Positions 8,203-16,434 of a stretch of DNA of 49,398 nt are shown here, piece by piece. The stretch is taken from assembly GCA_964427415.1 (NCBI GenBank), contig CAYRUH010000024.1, forward strand, positions 1 through 49,398. The letters are read 5' to 3'. A program made the position numbers and the translations under genes. A model generated the notes under the pieces. The model was not told the DNA's origin. It ran no database searches and saw only the letters and a program-made list of their open reading frames with translations. How positions within the stretch are numbered: the stretch's first letter is position 1; each line of letters begins with the position of its first letter. The stretch comes from Lentisalinibacter sp964427415. Its GTDB lineage: Bacteria > Pseudomonadota > Gammaproteobacteria > Steroidobacterales > Woeseiaceae.

Positions 8203-8327
8203 GACCGCCCTGGCGGGCCGCCGCCGCGCGACCCTCGCTCTCCTCCGCCTTCGGGGCATGCAGCCGCCGGCAGAGCCCGGCCCGCTCGTGTAATCTCGAC
8301 GCGGCCCCAATACCCGGAGAGACCCGC

Positions 8328-9227
8328 GTGCCAGAGCTGCCGAAAGCCGTCGACGCTGAACGTATCGCGTTCAGCGGCCGTGCCGGCGAACTGAGCTACT
8401 ACGTTGCCGGGGAAGGACCGCCGATGCTGCTGACCCACAGCATCAATGCGGCAGGATCCGTCTACGAAGTAAAACCGGTGTTCGAGAATTACCAGGCGAC
8501 CCGTCGGGTATACGCCCCGGATCTGCCAGGCTTCGGTTTCTCGGAACGCTCCCGTCGGCACTACGACGCCCGCCTGTACACCGATGCGGTGCAGGACATG
8601 CTGGAGCGCATCGCGCACGAGTGCGGCGAGACACCGGTGGATGCGCTCGCCCTGTCGCTCGCCTCGGAGTTCCTCGCCAGAGCGGCCACCGAGGCGCCGG
8701 AGCGGTTCGCCACGCTGGCGCTGATCACGCCCACGGGCTTCACCGCCGATGCGGACCGGCTGCGGCAGGCCGAGGGCAGCAGCCGGGAAGTACCGCTGTT
8801 GCACGCCGCCCTCACCGTGCCCCTCTGGCGGCGCGGCCTGTACCGCCTGCTGACCCGTCCGAAAGTCATCCGCTATTTCCTGAAACGCACCTGGGGGTCG
8901 GACGACTACGATGAAGGCCTGGCCGACTACAATGACCTCACCACCCATCAGCCGGGCGCCGAGCACGCCCCCTATGCGTTCCTGAGCGGACGGCTGTTCA
9001 GCAAGGACATCCGCGACGTCTACGAACGCCTGCAGCAGCCGGTGTGGCTGGCCCATGGCACGAAAGGCGACTTCAGCGACTTCGGCGGCGCCGACTGGAC
9101 CGCCGACCGGGACAACTGGACGGTGCACCCCTTCGATACCGGCGCCCTGCCGCACTTCGAATGCCCGGCGGAGTTTCTGGAGGCCTACGAGAATTTCCTG
9201 GTGCGCGCCCGGAGCCCGCACCGGTAG
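8328..9227 (+). CDS. alpha/beta-fold hydrolase (GTG start)
   Basis: A 299-aa hydrolase of the alpha/beta superfamily. Visible are the oxyanion-loop region PPMLLTHSINAAGSVYEVKPV, the YAPDLPGFGFSERS segment found in esterases and haloalkane-dehalogenase-like enzymes, a nucleophile elbow around S110 and a late histidine in TGALPHFECPAEFL. The elbow reads ALSLAS rather than GxSxG, with both flanking glycines replaced by alanine, which is unusual. No signal peptide, so cytoplasmic. GTG 8328-8330 is chosen because CCGGAGAG lies a few bases upstream and the protein sense begins there. The substrate is unknown. It is followed after 79 bp by a DUF486 gene on the same strand. Confidence 0.88.
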   Translation: MPELPKAVDAERIAFSGRAGELSYYVAGEGPPMLLTHSINAAGSVYEVKPVFENYQATRRVYAPDLPGFGFSERSRRHYDARLYTDAVQDMLERIAHECGETPVDALALSLASEFLARAATEAPERFATLALITPTGFTADADRLRQAEGSSREVPLLHAALTVPLWRRGLYRLLTRPKVIRYFLKRTWGSDDYDEGLADYNDLTTHQPGAEHAPYAFLSGRLFSKDIRDVYERLQQPVWLAHGTKGDFSDFGGADWTADRDNWTVHPFDTGALPHFECPAEFLEAYENFLVRARSPHR

Positions 9228-9306
9228 CCCAGCACGGCGCGAATCTGATATGACACGCTTGGCGAATTCGGGCCTTCCGCTGGCCGGCAACACGGAGAAC
9301 CGCGCA

Positions 9307-9681
9307 ATGACAAATCTCAATGTGCCACCGCTGGCGACCACGATCGTCCTGCTGGCAGGAAGCAACGTATTCATGACCTTCGCATGGTACGCCCACCTTA
9401 AAGAGCTGAATCACAAGCCCTGGATCATCGCCGCGCTGATCAGCTGGGGTATTGCCTTTTTCGAATACCTGCTGCAGGTACCGGCCAACCGCATTGGCTA
9501 TACGGTCGCCAATCTGGGGCAGCTGAAGATACTTCAGGAGGTGGTCACCCTGACGGTATTCGTGCCGTTCGCCGTCTTCTACATGAGGGAGCCACTGAGA
9601 CTCGATTTCCTGTGGGCCGCGTTGTGTCTGCTGGGCGCGGTGTTCTTCATATTCCGCCCGCAATTGCAAGCGATCTGGTGA
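9307..9681 (+). CDS. DUF486 (DMT-superfamily) membrane protein
   Basis: A 124-aa inner-membrane protein with four helices, matching the DUF486 family: VPPLATTIVLLAGSNVFMTFAWYAHLK, then WIIAALISWGIAFFEYLLQVPANRIGY, then LGQLKILQEVVTLTVFVPFAVFYMREPL, ending FLWAALCLLGAVFFIFR. The NRIGY and QLKILQEV motifs are typical. The role is unknown; the fold resembles half of a drug/metabolite transporter. ATG 9307 is preceded by CGGAGAA. It converges with the ABC exporter gene, with 26 bp between the stop codons. Confidence 0.93.
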   Translation: MTNLNVPPLATTIVLLAGSNVFMTFAWYAHLKELNHKPWIIAALISWGIAFFEYLLQVPANRIGYTVANLGQLKILQEVVTLTVFVPFAVFYMREPLRLDFLWAALCLLGAVFFIFRPQLQAIW

Positions 9682-9707
9682 GCGGGTCTCTGCGCAGACG
9701 CAGACCG

Positions 9708-11480
9708 TTACAACGGAGATCCGAATTGTAGTTCGGCCAGCCTGGCGTAGAGCGCATTGGAGGCCACCAGTTCGTCATGATTGCCTACGGCGACGATACG
9801 GCCCCGATCCATCACAACGATGCGATCCACGCGTTTCACCGTGGCGAGCCGGTGGGCGATCACCAGCGTCGTGCGGTTGCGCATCAGCTCCTCCAGCGCC
9901 TGCTGCACCAGGCGCTCGCTCGCGGCATCCAGCGAACTGGTGGCCTCGTCCAGCAACAGCACCGGCGGGTCCTTCAACATGGCCCGGGCGATGGCGATGC
10001 GCTGGCGCTGCCCGCCGGACAGCCTGAGGCCGCGTTCGCCCAGGAAGGTATCGTAGCCCTCCGGCAGCTCGCGGATGAACTCGTCGGCGGCCGCCGCCCG
10101 CGCTGCCACCATTACGGCCGCGTCGTCCGCATCCGGGCGGCCGTAGCGGATATTCTCCATCGCGCTGGCGCCGAACAGCACCGTCTCCTGGGGCACCAGG
10201 CCGATCTGCGCGCGCAACTCCCGCGGATCGACCCGGGCGATATCGACGCCGTCGAAGCGGATGCGCCCCGTCTGCGGGTCGTAGAAGCGCAGCAGGAGCT
10301 GGAAGCTCGTGCTCTTGCCGGCGCCGGACGGCCCCACGATCGCCAGCGTTTCTCCGGGCTCTATGGCCAGCGAGAGGTCGGAGAGCGCCGGGGTCTCCGG
10401 GCGGGACGGGTAATGGAAGGTCACGTGCTCGAATTCCAACCGCCCGCCGGCCCGCTCCGGCAGATGCAGCGGCTCGGCCGGCGGCGCGATGGCCGGCCGG
10501 GCCTCCAGCAGCTCCGACAGCCGCTCCATGGCCCCGGCGCCGCGCTGGATCTCGCCCCATACTTCGCTCAGCGCCGCCGCCGACGATGCCACGAAGGCCG
10601 CGTAGAGCAGGAACTGGCCCAGTTCGCCGCCGGTCATCTGCCCGGCCACGACCGCCCGTGAGCCGAGCCAGAGTACGAAGGTGATGGCGCCGAAGACCAG
10701 GATCACACCCATCGCGGTGATGCCGGCGCGGGCACGGGTACGGCGCACGGCAGCATCGAAGCTGTCGGTGACGGCGTCGCTGTAGCGTCGGCTCGCGAGT
10801 TCCTCCAGCGAGAACGCCTGCACGGTCTGGATGGCGTTCAGCGTCTCGCCTGCGAGGCCACTGGTATCCGCCACCCGGTCCTGGGCGGTGCGCGACAACC
10901 GGCGGATGCGCCGGCCCACCGCGATCAGCGGGACGATCACCAGCGGGATCAGGAGCAGGATGTAGCCGGCCAGCCGGAAACTCGTGAGCATCAGCATGAT
11001 CAGCGCCCCGACCAGGGTCAGGGTGGTGCGCAGCGCGATGGAGAGACTGACGCCGGAGATACTCTGCACCAGCGTCGTGTCCGTGGTCAGGCGGGACAGC
11101 ACCTCGCCGGTGCGGGTCACCTCGAAGAACAGGGGATCCATGCGGATGACGCGGTCGTAGACCGTGCTGCGGATGTCGGCGACCACCCGCTCGCCGAGCC
11201 AGCTCACCAGGTAGAAGCGCAGCGCGGCGAAACCGCCGAACACGCCGGCCGCGGCCATGAACCAGCCGAAATAGCGGTTGATGGTGCCCACGTCGCCGCC
11301 CTGCGCGAAGCCCTGGTCGATGAGATAGCGCAGCGCGACGGGCAGCGCCAGCATGGCGACGGCGGCCACCAGCAGGGCCGCCAGCGCGGCGATCAGGGTC
11401 CCACGGTACGGCCGGATGAACGGCCACAGCGTGGCCAGCGGCCGCAGCGAGCGGCCCTTCGGGCGTTCCTCGGAATCCAT
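9708..11480 (-). CDS. ABC exporter, fused permease and ATPase (MsbA/ABCB type)
   Basis: A 590-aa half-transporter that would dimerise in the inner membrane. Residues 1-310 carry six helices, beginning PFIRPYRGTLIAALAALLVAA and including the coupling segment RMDPLFFEVTRTGEVLSRLTTDT. The nucleotide-binding domain follows: Walker A GPSGAGKST (Lys 389), Q-loop IGLVPQETVLF, signature LSGGQRQRIAIARAML, Walker B VLLLDEATSSLD and H-loop TTLVIAHRLATV. All catalytic motifs are intact. The FFEVTRTGEVLSRL segment is typical of lipid and multidrug exporters found in alpha- and gammaproteobacteria. The start is ATG 11478-11480; the open frame extends upstream, but only over non-coding sequence shared with the divergent GST gene. 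Confidence 0.95.
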   Translation of the reverse strand: MDSEERPKGRSLRPLATLWPFIRPYRGTLIAALAALLVAAVAMLALPVALRYLIDQGFAQGGDVGTINRYFGWFMAAAGVFGGFAALRFYLVSWLGERVVADIRSTVYDRVIRMDPLFFEVTRTGEVLSRLTTDTTLVQSISGVSLSIALRTTLTLVGALIMLMLTSFRLAGYILLLIPLVIVPLIAVGRRIRRLSRTAQDRVADTSGLAGETLNAIQTVQAFSLEELASRRYSDAVTDSFDAAVRRTRARAGITAMGVILVFGAITFVLWLGSRAVVAGQMTGGELGQFLLYAAFVASSAAALSEVWGEIQRGAGAMERLSELLEARPAIAPPAEPLHLPERAGGRLEFEHVTFHYPSRPETPALSDLSLAIEPGETLAIVGPSGAGKSTSFQLLLRFYDPQTGRIRFDGVDIARVDPRELRAQIGLVPQETVLFGASAMENIRYGRPDADDAAVMVAARAAAADEFIRELPEGYDTFLGERGLRLSGGQRQRIAIARAMLKDPPVLLLDEATSSLDAASERLVQQALEELMRNRTTLVIAHRLATVKRVDRIVVMDRGRIVAVGNHDELVASNALYARLAELQFGSPL

Positions 11481-11594
11481 GCGCGTATTGCCGCCCCAAT
11501 GCCCGCCGATGTCAATGGCCGCGCCGGAGAAAGCCGGGCGCGTTATGATCGTCCGTATGTCGGGAGCACGGCGCCGCCCGCACGAGGAGACCCC

Positions 11595-12299
11595 ATGGAA
11601 CCCGTCCGCTTCAAGCTCTTCCACTTCCCCGCCACCCGCAGCGCCCGGGTGAAATGGATGCTGCACGAAGTGCTGGACGACGATTTCGAGGTCGAGACGG
11701 TCGATCTGTATCGGGGCGAGCAGTACCGTCGCGAATACCTGGCGCGTAACCCGCACCACAACGTGCCCCTGCTGGAGGTCACCTTCGCCGACGGTTCGGT
11801 GATGAACATGGTCGAAAGCGGGGCCATGGTGGCGTGGCTGGCGGACGCCTTCCCCGCGCGGGGCCTGGCGCCGCCGCCGGACGTCCTGTCAGCCGAGCGC
11901 GCCGACTACCTGCAGATGCTGCACTTCGGCGCCTCGTCCATGGACATGATGCTGTGGCAGATCCGCATTCACGAACACGTACTGGCGGACGAGCAGCAGG
12001 ATGCGCGCACGGCCGCGCGCTACCGCGGCAAGTTTTCTGCCGAGGTGGAACCGCGCCTGGCAGCCAGACTGTCGGAACAGCCCTTCGTCTGCGGCGACGC
12101 ATTCACCGCCGCCGACTGCGTGATCGGCCACAACGTTACCTGGGCCCGGGGCTACGGGCTGTGCGGCGACGAGGTCTTCCGCGGCTACCTCTCCCGCCTG
12201 GCGAAGCGCCCGGCCTTCGCGCAGGCGTTCGCGGACGCCGGCGGCTTCGACCCGGAGGTACCGGCCCCGGTGCGTAACGCGGGCGTCTTCAACGGCTAA
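11595..12299 (+). CDS. glutathione S-transferase family protein
   Basis: A 234-aa cytosolic GST-like protein. The thioredoxin-like N-terminal domain runs from FKLFHFPATRSARVKWMLHE through NPHHNVPLLEV (cis-Pro strand) to SVMNMVESGAMVAWLADAF, where ESGA is the glutathione gamma-glutamyl contact. The all-helical C-terminal domain includes VCGDAFTAADCVIGHNVTWA, the N-capping FTAAD motif of the family. The start has GAGGAGA 5 nt upstream. It is divergent from the ABC exporter and converges on the GFA gene, whose stop codon overlaps its own by 3 nt. The substrate is unknown. Confidence 0.93.
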   Translation: MEPVRFKLFHFPATRSARVKWMLHEVLDDDFEVETVDLYRGEQYRREYLARNPHHNVPLLEVTFADGSVMNMVESGAMVAWLADAFPARGLAPPPDVLSAERADYLQMLHFGASSMDMMLWQIRIHEHVLADEQQDARTAARYRGKFSAEVEPRLAARLSEQPFVCGDAFTAADCVIGHNVTWARGYGLCGDEVFRGYLSRLAKRPAFAQAFADAGGFDPEVPAPVRNAGVFNG

Positions 12300-12694
12300 T
12301 ACCCGCCGTCAGGCTCTTCCCTGATGAAGGCCACGTTCTCCTCCCAGTTCTGGCCGTCGAAGGGAGTGATCGCCAGGAAATCGATGCCCGCATCGAGACA
12401 GCGGGCGTTGACGTCGTAGCTGCCCGGGTGCGAGCGCGGCCGGCTGAACGGATGGATGCCGCAGGTCCGGCAGAAGCGGTGCCCGGCGATACCGGTATTG
12501 AAGCGATAGGTGGCCAGCCACTCCTCTCCCAGCAGCAGCTCGAACTCCTCGGGCGGCACGATCAGGTTGACCATGCCCTTCTTCGCGCAGATGGAGCAGT
12601 TGCAGGCGAGCGCACGCCGCGCCCGGATGCGCACGCGGAAACGCACCCGGCCGCAGTGACAGCCGCCCTCGAACCAGTCGCCGTTCCGGCTCAA
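12296..12694 (-). CDS. GFA/CENP-V domain protein (TTG start overlapping upstream stop)
   Basis: A 132-aa zinc protein of the GFA family (glutathione-dependent formaldehyde-activating enzyme fold). Zinc ligands are visible as GGCHCGRVRF, CNCSICAKKG and the late FCRTCGIHPFSRPR, in the usual spacing. The reading frame is open much further upstream, but that part overlaps the flavodoxin gene. The start is taken as TTG 12692-12694, which shares its last two bases with the TGA of the flavodoxin gene (TTGA) and has GGAGGAG just before it, implying translational coupling. Most family members are not proven formaldehyde enzymes. Its TAG stop overlaps the TAA of the convergent GST gene. Confidence 0.85.
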   Translation of the reverse strand: MSRNGDWFEGGCHCGRVRFRVRIRARRALACNCSICAKKGMVNLIVPPEEFELLLGEEWLATYRFNTGIAGHRFCRTCGIHPFSRPRSHPGSYDVNARCLDAGIDFLAITPFDGQNWEENVAFIREEPDGGY

Positions 12695-13248
12695 CTGCTC
12701 CTCCCACCGTCCTCGAGCAATGCCTCCGCGTAGCGCCGCACCTGCTCCCAGTCGGTGTATTCGTAATCCCGGCTGGTATCGGTATCCTCGCCGGCCTTGC
12801 GCGCGATGCGCCGCATCATCCACCGCAGCGGCAGCGGGTACTGCGAATACCTGAGCGCGCCCGCAATCATCTCGACATGCTCGAAGGACACCCGCAGCTG
12901 CGCCTCGATTTTGTTACGTGCATCGCCGAGCCACTCCTCGCGCAGCGCCGGGTCCTTCGCCGCCGCGCTCAGCAGCACGACGAACAGGGATCGGGCGTGG
13001 CTGCGGATGCCGTCCTCGTGACCGTTGACGAAATCCACCAGCTCTTTCTCGAGGCCGCCGGCGTGCATGGATGCGCCGAATACCAGCCGGTCGAAGCGCG
13101 CCAGCTCGAGCGCTTCCACGCTCAGGATGTTCGCCGCGTCCACGAGGCTCACCTCGGCCCCGGCGGCCGTGAGATGCCCGGCGATACCTCCGGCGACCTT
13201 TGCCGTCTGGCCCTCCCGGGTCGCGTAGAGTACGAGGAACCGTTTCAT
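12691..13248 (-). CDS. flavodoxin-domain protein, HemG-like
   Basis: A 185-aa flavodoxin-fold protein resembling HemG, the menaquinone-dependent protoporphyrinogen oxidase. The FMN phosphate loop is LYATREGQTAKVAGGIAGHL (residues 8-27), followed by FDRLVFGASMHAGGLEKELVDFV and the helix FVVLLSAAAKDPALREEW. The C-terminal WMMRRIARKAGEDTDTSRDYEYTDW matches the typical HemG ending. The haem pathway role is inferred from similarity only; other flavodoxin-domain proteins share the fold. Start ATG 13246-13248. Its stop overlaps the start of the GFA gene, so the two are co-translated. Confidence 0.85.
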   Translation of the reverse strand: MKRFLVLYATREGQTAKVAGGIAGHLTAAGAEVSLVDAANILSVEALELARFDRLVFGASMHAGGLEKELVDFVNGHEDGIRSHARSLFVVLLSAAAKDPALREEWLGDARNKIEAQLRVSFEHVEMIAGALRYSQYPLPLRWMMRRIARKAGEDTDTSRDYEYTDWEQVRRYAEALLEDGGRSS

Positions 13249-13322
13249 GACCCGCTATTCTTGCGCGCGCGGACGGCCAACGCCAGCGTCGAGCCGCAAC
13301 AATAGTCACTTCCCCGGGTGCA

Positions 13323-13537
13323 GTGCGCGCCCGCAAGTTCGAGGCGCTGCTGGGCGAGTTCCGCTTTCTGCCGGCCGGACGCATCCTGGCCGGCGCCGGC
13401 CCGTGCCGGTGTCGTTCTGCTGCTCCCGGGCCGATTTCGAGGATACCTACTCCCGGGCCTGGCAACTCGGCCTGAAGGCCTGCACCGTGTTGCGCCCCAA
13501 TCGGGCGCGCGGCGCCGTGCTCAGCACGGAGGTCGGC
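13323..13537 (+). pseudogene. decayed fragment of B12-dependent ribonucleotide reductase (class II)
   Basis: Two short blocks in different frames read like the two ends of an adenosylcobalamin-dependent ribonucleotide reductase. Block 1 (13323-13400) encodes RKFEALLGEFRFLPAGRILAGAG, matching the conserved FxFLPAGRIxAGAG near the N-terminus of the family. Block 2 (about 13424-13537, shifted frame) encodes DFEDTYSRAWQLGLKACTVL then RPNRARGAVLS, matching the conserved GLKGCTTxRPN...GxVLS segment near the C-terminus. Several hundred residues that should lie between them are missing, so the gene would have lost its middle by deletion and then frameshifted. It fills most of the 355-bp space between the flavodoxin gene and the sulfotransferase gene; nothing else was seen there. 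Confidence 0.6.
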
Positions 13538-13603
13538 AGGCCGCCCGATCGGCTGCGCTGCTGCGATATCGCGCGCGAGGCCGACCAGGCCGACCAGACC
13601 AAC

Positions 13604-14248
13604 CTAGGCCGACGGCGGCTGCGGCCGGGCCGGATAGCCGAAGTTCGCCAGGTCGTCACGGTAGTAGTCGGCCACCATTCCCGCGAGTTCTGCGTCGTAA
13701 TAACGCCGCCAGTCGCGGCGCTCCGGCGCACGGCGGCGCTCCAGCGGCGCAGGCTCGAGACCGAGACGGGCACAGAGTTCCTCCCAGGACGACTGCAGGG
13801 TCTCGAAACGCCCGATAAAGTCAGGGGCCAGCGCACCCTCCTCGTCGACCAGGAAGTCGGACTGGGGCAGCGTAAGGCGGCGGCGTCGGAAACGCGCCGT
13901 GACGAGCGCACGCTTCATCCTGGGGGTCGCCTCTGCCGGCGACGACCCTCTCCGGTCATCCAGCGACAGAAAGGTATCCACGAAGCGCTCGAACGGGTCG
14001 CGGACGAACGCGCACTTGATATACGCCTGCCAAAGATCCTCCGGCAGGCGTGGCCGGATGTCGCGCACCGACAGGTGGCCGTGCTCCTCCGCCGCCAGAT
14101 CGGCTACGGGCAGCCGATATTCGGCGAAGAGGTTCTGCTGCTGCCAGTCCATCGCATCGAGATGCATGGTGAGGCCTCGTCGCAGCGCCCGGGTGGCGAC
14201 TCTTGGCACGGCGATGAAAACGAACCGGTGCCGGTGGGAGATGATCAA
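13604..14248 (-). CDS. sulfotransferase family 2 protein (TTG start)
   Basis: A 214-aa protein like the Golgi carbohydrate sulfotransferase family (sulfotransferase 2). The N-terminus MIISHRHRFVFIAVPRVATRAL carries a variant of the PAPS 5'-phosphosulfate loop (usually P-K-[VT]-A-[GS]-[TS]), and IKCAFVRDPFERFVDTFLS is the 3'-phosphate motif (FVRDPxER). The C-terminal YYDAELAGMVADYYRDDLANFGY is the usual family ending. The start is TTG 14246-14248, overlapping the TGA of the upstream TPR-sulfotransferase gene (TTGA), so translation is probably coupled. It presumably transfers sulfate from PAPS to a carbohydrate or lipid; the acceptor is not evident. Confidence 0.85.
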   Translation of the reverse strand: MIISHRHRFVFIAVPRVATRALRRGLTMHLDAMDWQQQNLFAEYRLPVADLAAEEHGHLSVRDIRPRLPEDLWQAYIKCAFVRDPFERFVDTFLSLDDRRGSSPAEATPRMKRALVTARFRRRRLTLPQSDFLVDEEGALAPDFIGRFETLQSSWEELCARLGLEPAPLERRRAPERRDWRRYYDAELAGMVADYYRDDLANFGYPARPQPPSA

Positions 14249-16329
14249 TCAGGCCTGTCCCGGCCTGTGTCCCGGTCGAGACCGTAGCGGCGCCGCACCT
14301 CGTTGCCCAGGGCGTCCTTCAGCGGATCGAGCCAGGGTTCGTAGTGGCGCCATTGCTCGAGGCCGCTCCGGTAGATGGGCTGGCGCACCTGCTCCGAGCT
14401 GGGCGTGCGCACGCTGCGCTCGGTCTTGTGGAACTCGAGGCACGCTTCCTCGAAGGGCAGTCCGCAGAACTCCAGCATGCGGCGCACCTGGGTCTCCAGG
14501 TCGTCGACCACGTCCTCATGCTGTACACGCAGCACGAAACCCGGCAATACGTCATCCCAGTGGTCCATCAGCCGAACATAGTCCCGGTAGTAACGGCCGA
14601 TTTCCTCCAGCCCGTAGGTGAAATCCTGGCCTTCGCCGAAAAGCTGCTTGTAACCACTGAAGCAGCAGGCCATGGGATGGCGTCGGGCATCGATCACCTT
14701 TGCATTCGGCAGGATCAGCCGGATGAGGCCGATGTGCATGAAATTGTTCGGCATCTTGTCGGTGAAGAACGGCGCATCGCCCCGATAGACCCGGGTGTCC
14801 TCGATGAACTTCTCGCCGAAACGGCGGAAATAGTCGTCATCGAGTTCGGTGAGCATGCGCGGGTAGCGGTCCTCGTCGACGGCTGCGCGGCCCCGCAGCC
14901 GCTGCGCCAGCCCCAGTATGTCGTGGAGTTCCATCGTCCCGTCCACCCGGGAATGGGAGGCGAGGATCTGCTCCAGCAACGTGGAGCCGGCGCGCGGCAG
15001 CCCGACGATGAAGATCGGATCGGGATTGTCGCAGCCCACGCCCGCCCGGTGCTCGAAGAAGGGTTCCGTGCACACTTCGATCTGGGCCTCCATCATCGCC
15101 TCGGTCTTGTCCGCGTCGTAGCCGGAGCGCTCCTTCTTCAGCGCATTGCCGCGCCGGTAGTAGCCGAAGGACTGCTCGTACTCGGCTCTGTCTTCCAGGG
15201 CCTTGCCGAGGGCGAAGCACAGGTGGATACGGTCGTCCGCGGCGAGGCCCGGCTCTGCCTCACGGCGTCGCATCTCCTCGATCTCCCCTTCGGCGAACCG
15301 GTAGGTCTTCGTGTTGGCGAGGCTCCAGTAGGCATCGCCGTAGTCCGGTCGCAGCTGCGTCGCCTCACGATAAGCACCGACGGCATCGTCCAGGCGACCC
15401 ATCGCTTTCCAGGCATGGCCCATCATGACGTGGATGCCCGCCTTGTTGGTGGTCTTGCCGATGCACTCCCGGTACTGCTCCAGGCCTTCCTCGAAGCGCC
15501 CCAGCCCGGTCAGGGCGCTCGCCGCGGCAAGCTTGAAAACCGGATTATCGGGCTCCTGCTCCAGCAGGGTGCGTGCCTGGTCGCTGGCCTGGCGGAACTT
15601 GCCCTTGCGGTTCAGCACGCGCAGATAATCGATGCGGACACGCATGTTCTCCGGCTCGAGTTGGACCGCGGTCTCCAGCAGAAACTCGGCGTCGTCGAGT
15701 ACCTTCAGGCGCACGCCGATATCGGCGAGCACGCGCATGGCCTCGACGTGGTGTCGGTTATGCTGCAGGAACCGGCGACAGAGCTGCTCCGCCTTGTAGA
15801 GCTTGCCCTCGTGGATGAGATCGATCACGGCCAGCAGCTCCTGCGGCAGCGACGCGAGGTATTCCACCTGGTTCTGCGCATGCCGGGCCCTCTGCTCCCG
15901 GCCGGCATTGCGATACAGGTTGACGAGCGCCTTCCAGCTGCCGGTCAGACCGGGATTCAGTTCGGTTGCCTGCGCGAACGCGGCAGCCGCCTCCGCGGGA
16001 CGGTTCATGGCGAGCCAGGTGTAGCCCTTCTCCTGCCACGCCCGTCCGTACTCCGGGCGCAGCGCCAGCAGCTCGTCCGCCGCCTGCAGCGCGCCTTCGT
16101 AATTCTTCGCGTAGCGCCGGGCGACGGCCAAGGTATAGCGGACCTCGGCCTCCAGACGCGGGGCCGGCGACTCGTCGAGCACGTCGAGCATGGCGGCCTC
16201 GGCCTCCACGAAGCGCGCCGCCCGGATCAGCTGCCGGGCGCCTGCAAGCGCGCGCTGATGCGCCCTCCGTCCGCTCTGTTTCGCCGCTGTCTCAGTCACG
16301 CTCCGATCCCGTGATCCCGACCCGTGCAC
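14245..16329 (-). CDS. TPR-repeat sulfotransferase
   Basis: A large (694-aa) protein with N-terminal tetratricopeptide repeats (about residues 25-400; for example EGALQAADELLALRPEYGRAW, AFAQATELNPGLTGSWKALV) and a C-terminal sulfotransferase domain (about 430-690). The PAPS loop is PIFIVGLPRAGSTLLEQILAS, and the 3'-phosphate site is around DARRHPMACCFSGYKQLF. No signal peptide or membrane helix, so cytoplasmic. This architecture is common in sphingomonads and some gammaproteobacteria; the acceptor is unknown, with proteins or carbohydrates possible. The start is uncertain: GTG 16327-16329, or GTG 16297-16299 ten codons later. Neither has a good ribosome site. Confidence 0.92.
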   Translation of the reverse strand: MHGSGSRDRSVTETAAKQSGRRAHQRALAGARQLIRAARFVEAEAAMLDVLDESPAPRLEAEVRYTLAVARRYAKNYEGALQAADELLALRPEYGRAWQEKGYTWLAMNRPAEAAAAFAQATELNPGLTGSWKALVNLYRNAGREQRARHAQNQVEYLASLPQELLAVIDLIHEGKLYKAEQLCRRFLQHNRHHVEAMRVLADIGVRLKVLDDAEFLLETAVQLEPENMRVRIDYLRVLNRKGKFRQASDQARTLLEQEPDNPVFKLAAASALTGLGRFEEGLEQYRECIGKTTNKAGIHVMMGHAWKAMGRLDDAVGAYREATQLRPDYGDAYWSLANTKTYRFAEGEIEEMRRREAEPGLAADDRIHLCFALGKALEDRAEYEQSFGYYRRGNALKKERSGYDADKTEAMMEAQIEVCTEPFFEHRAGVGCDNPDPIFIVGLPRAGSTLLEQILASHSRVDGTMELHDILGLAQRLRGRAAVDEDRYPRMLTELDDDYFRRFGEKFIEDTRVYRGDAPFFTDKMPNNFMHIGLIRLILPNAKVIDARRHPMACCFSGYKQLFGEGQDFTYGLEEIGRYYRDYVRLMDHWDDVLPGFVLRVQHEDVVDDLETQVRRMLEFCGLPFEEACLEFHKTERSVRTPSSEQVRQPIYRSGLEQWRHYEPWLDPLKDALGNEVRRRYGLDRDTGRDRPD

Positions 16330-16383
16330 GCCGCGCCGGGTTCGATATTACGCCCATTTCATCTTCTAAACCCTGAACGAAAA

Positions 16384-16414
16384 GAGGGCAAGCCCGCAGC
16401 GCGGGCCTGCCCTC
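16384..16414 (-). terminator. intrinsic terminator of the TonB receptor gene
   Basis: GAGGGCA...GCCCGC and GCGGGC...TGCCCTC form a long nested stem with a short loop around CAG. Read on the minus strand it follows the receptor stop (16435) by 20 nt and is followed by TTTT, the form of a rho-independent terminator. The TPR-sulfotransferase gene begins 54 nt further on. Confidence 0.8.
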
Positions 16415-16434
16415 ATGCCGACTTGCCTGACGCT

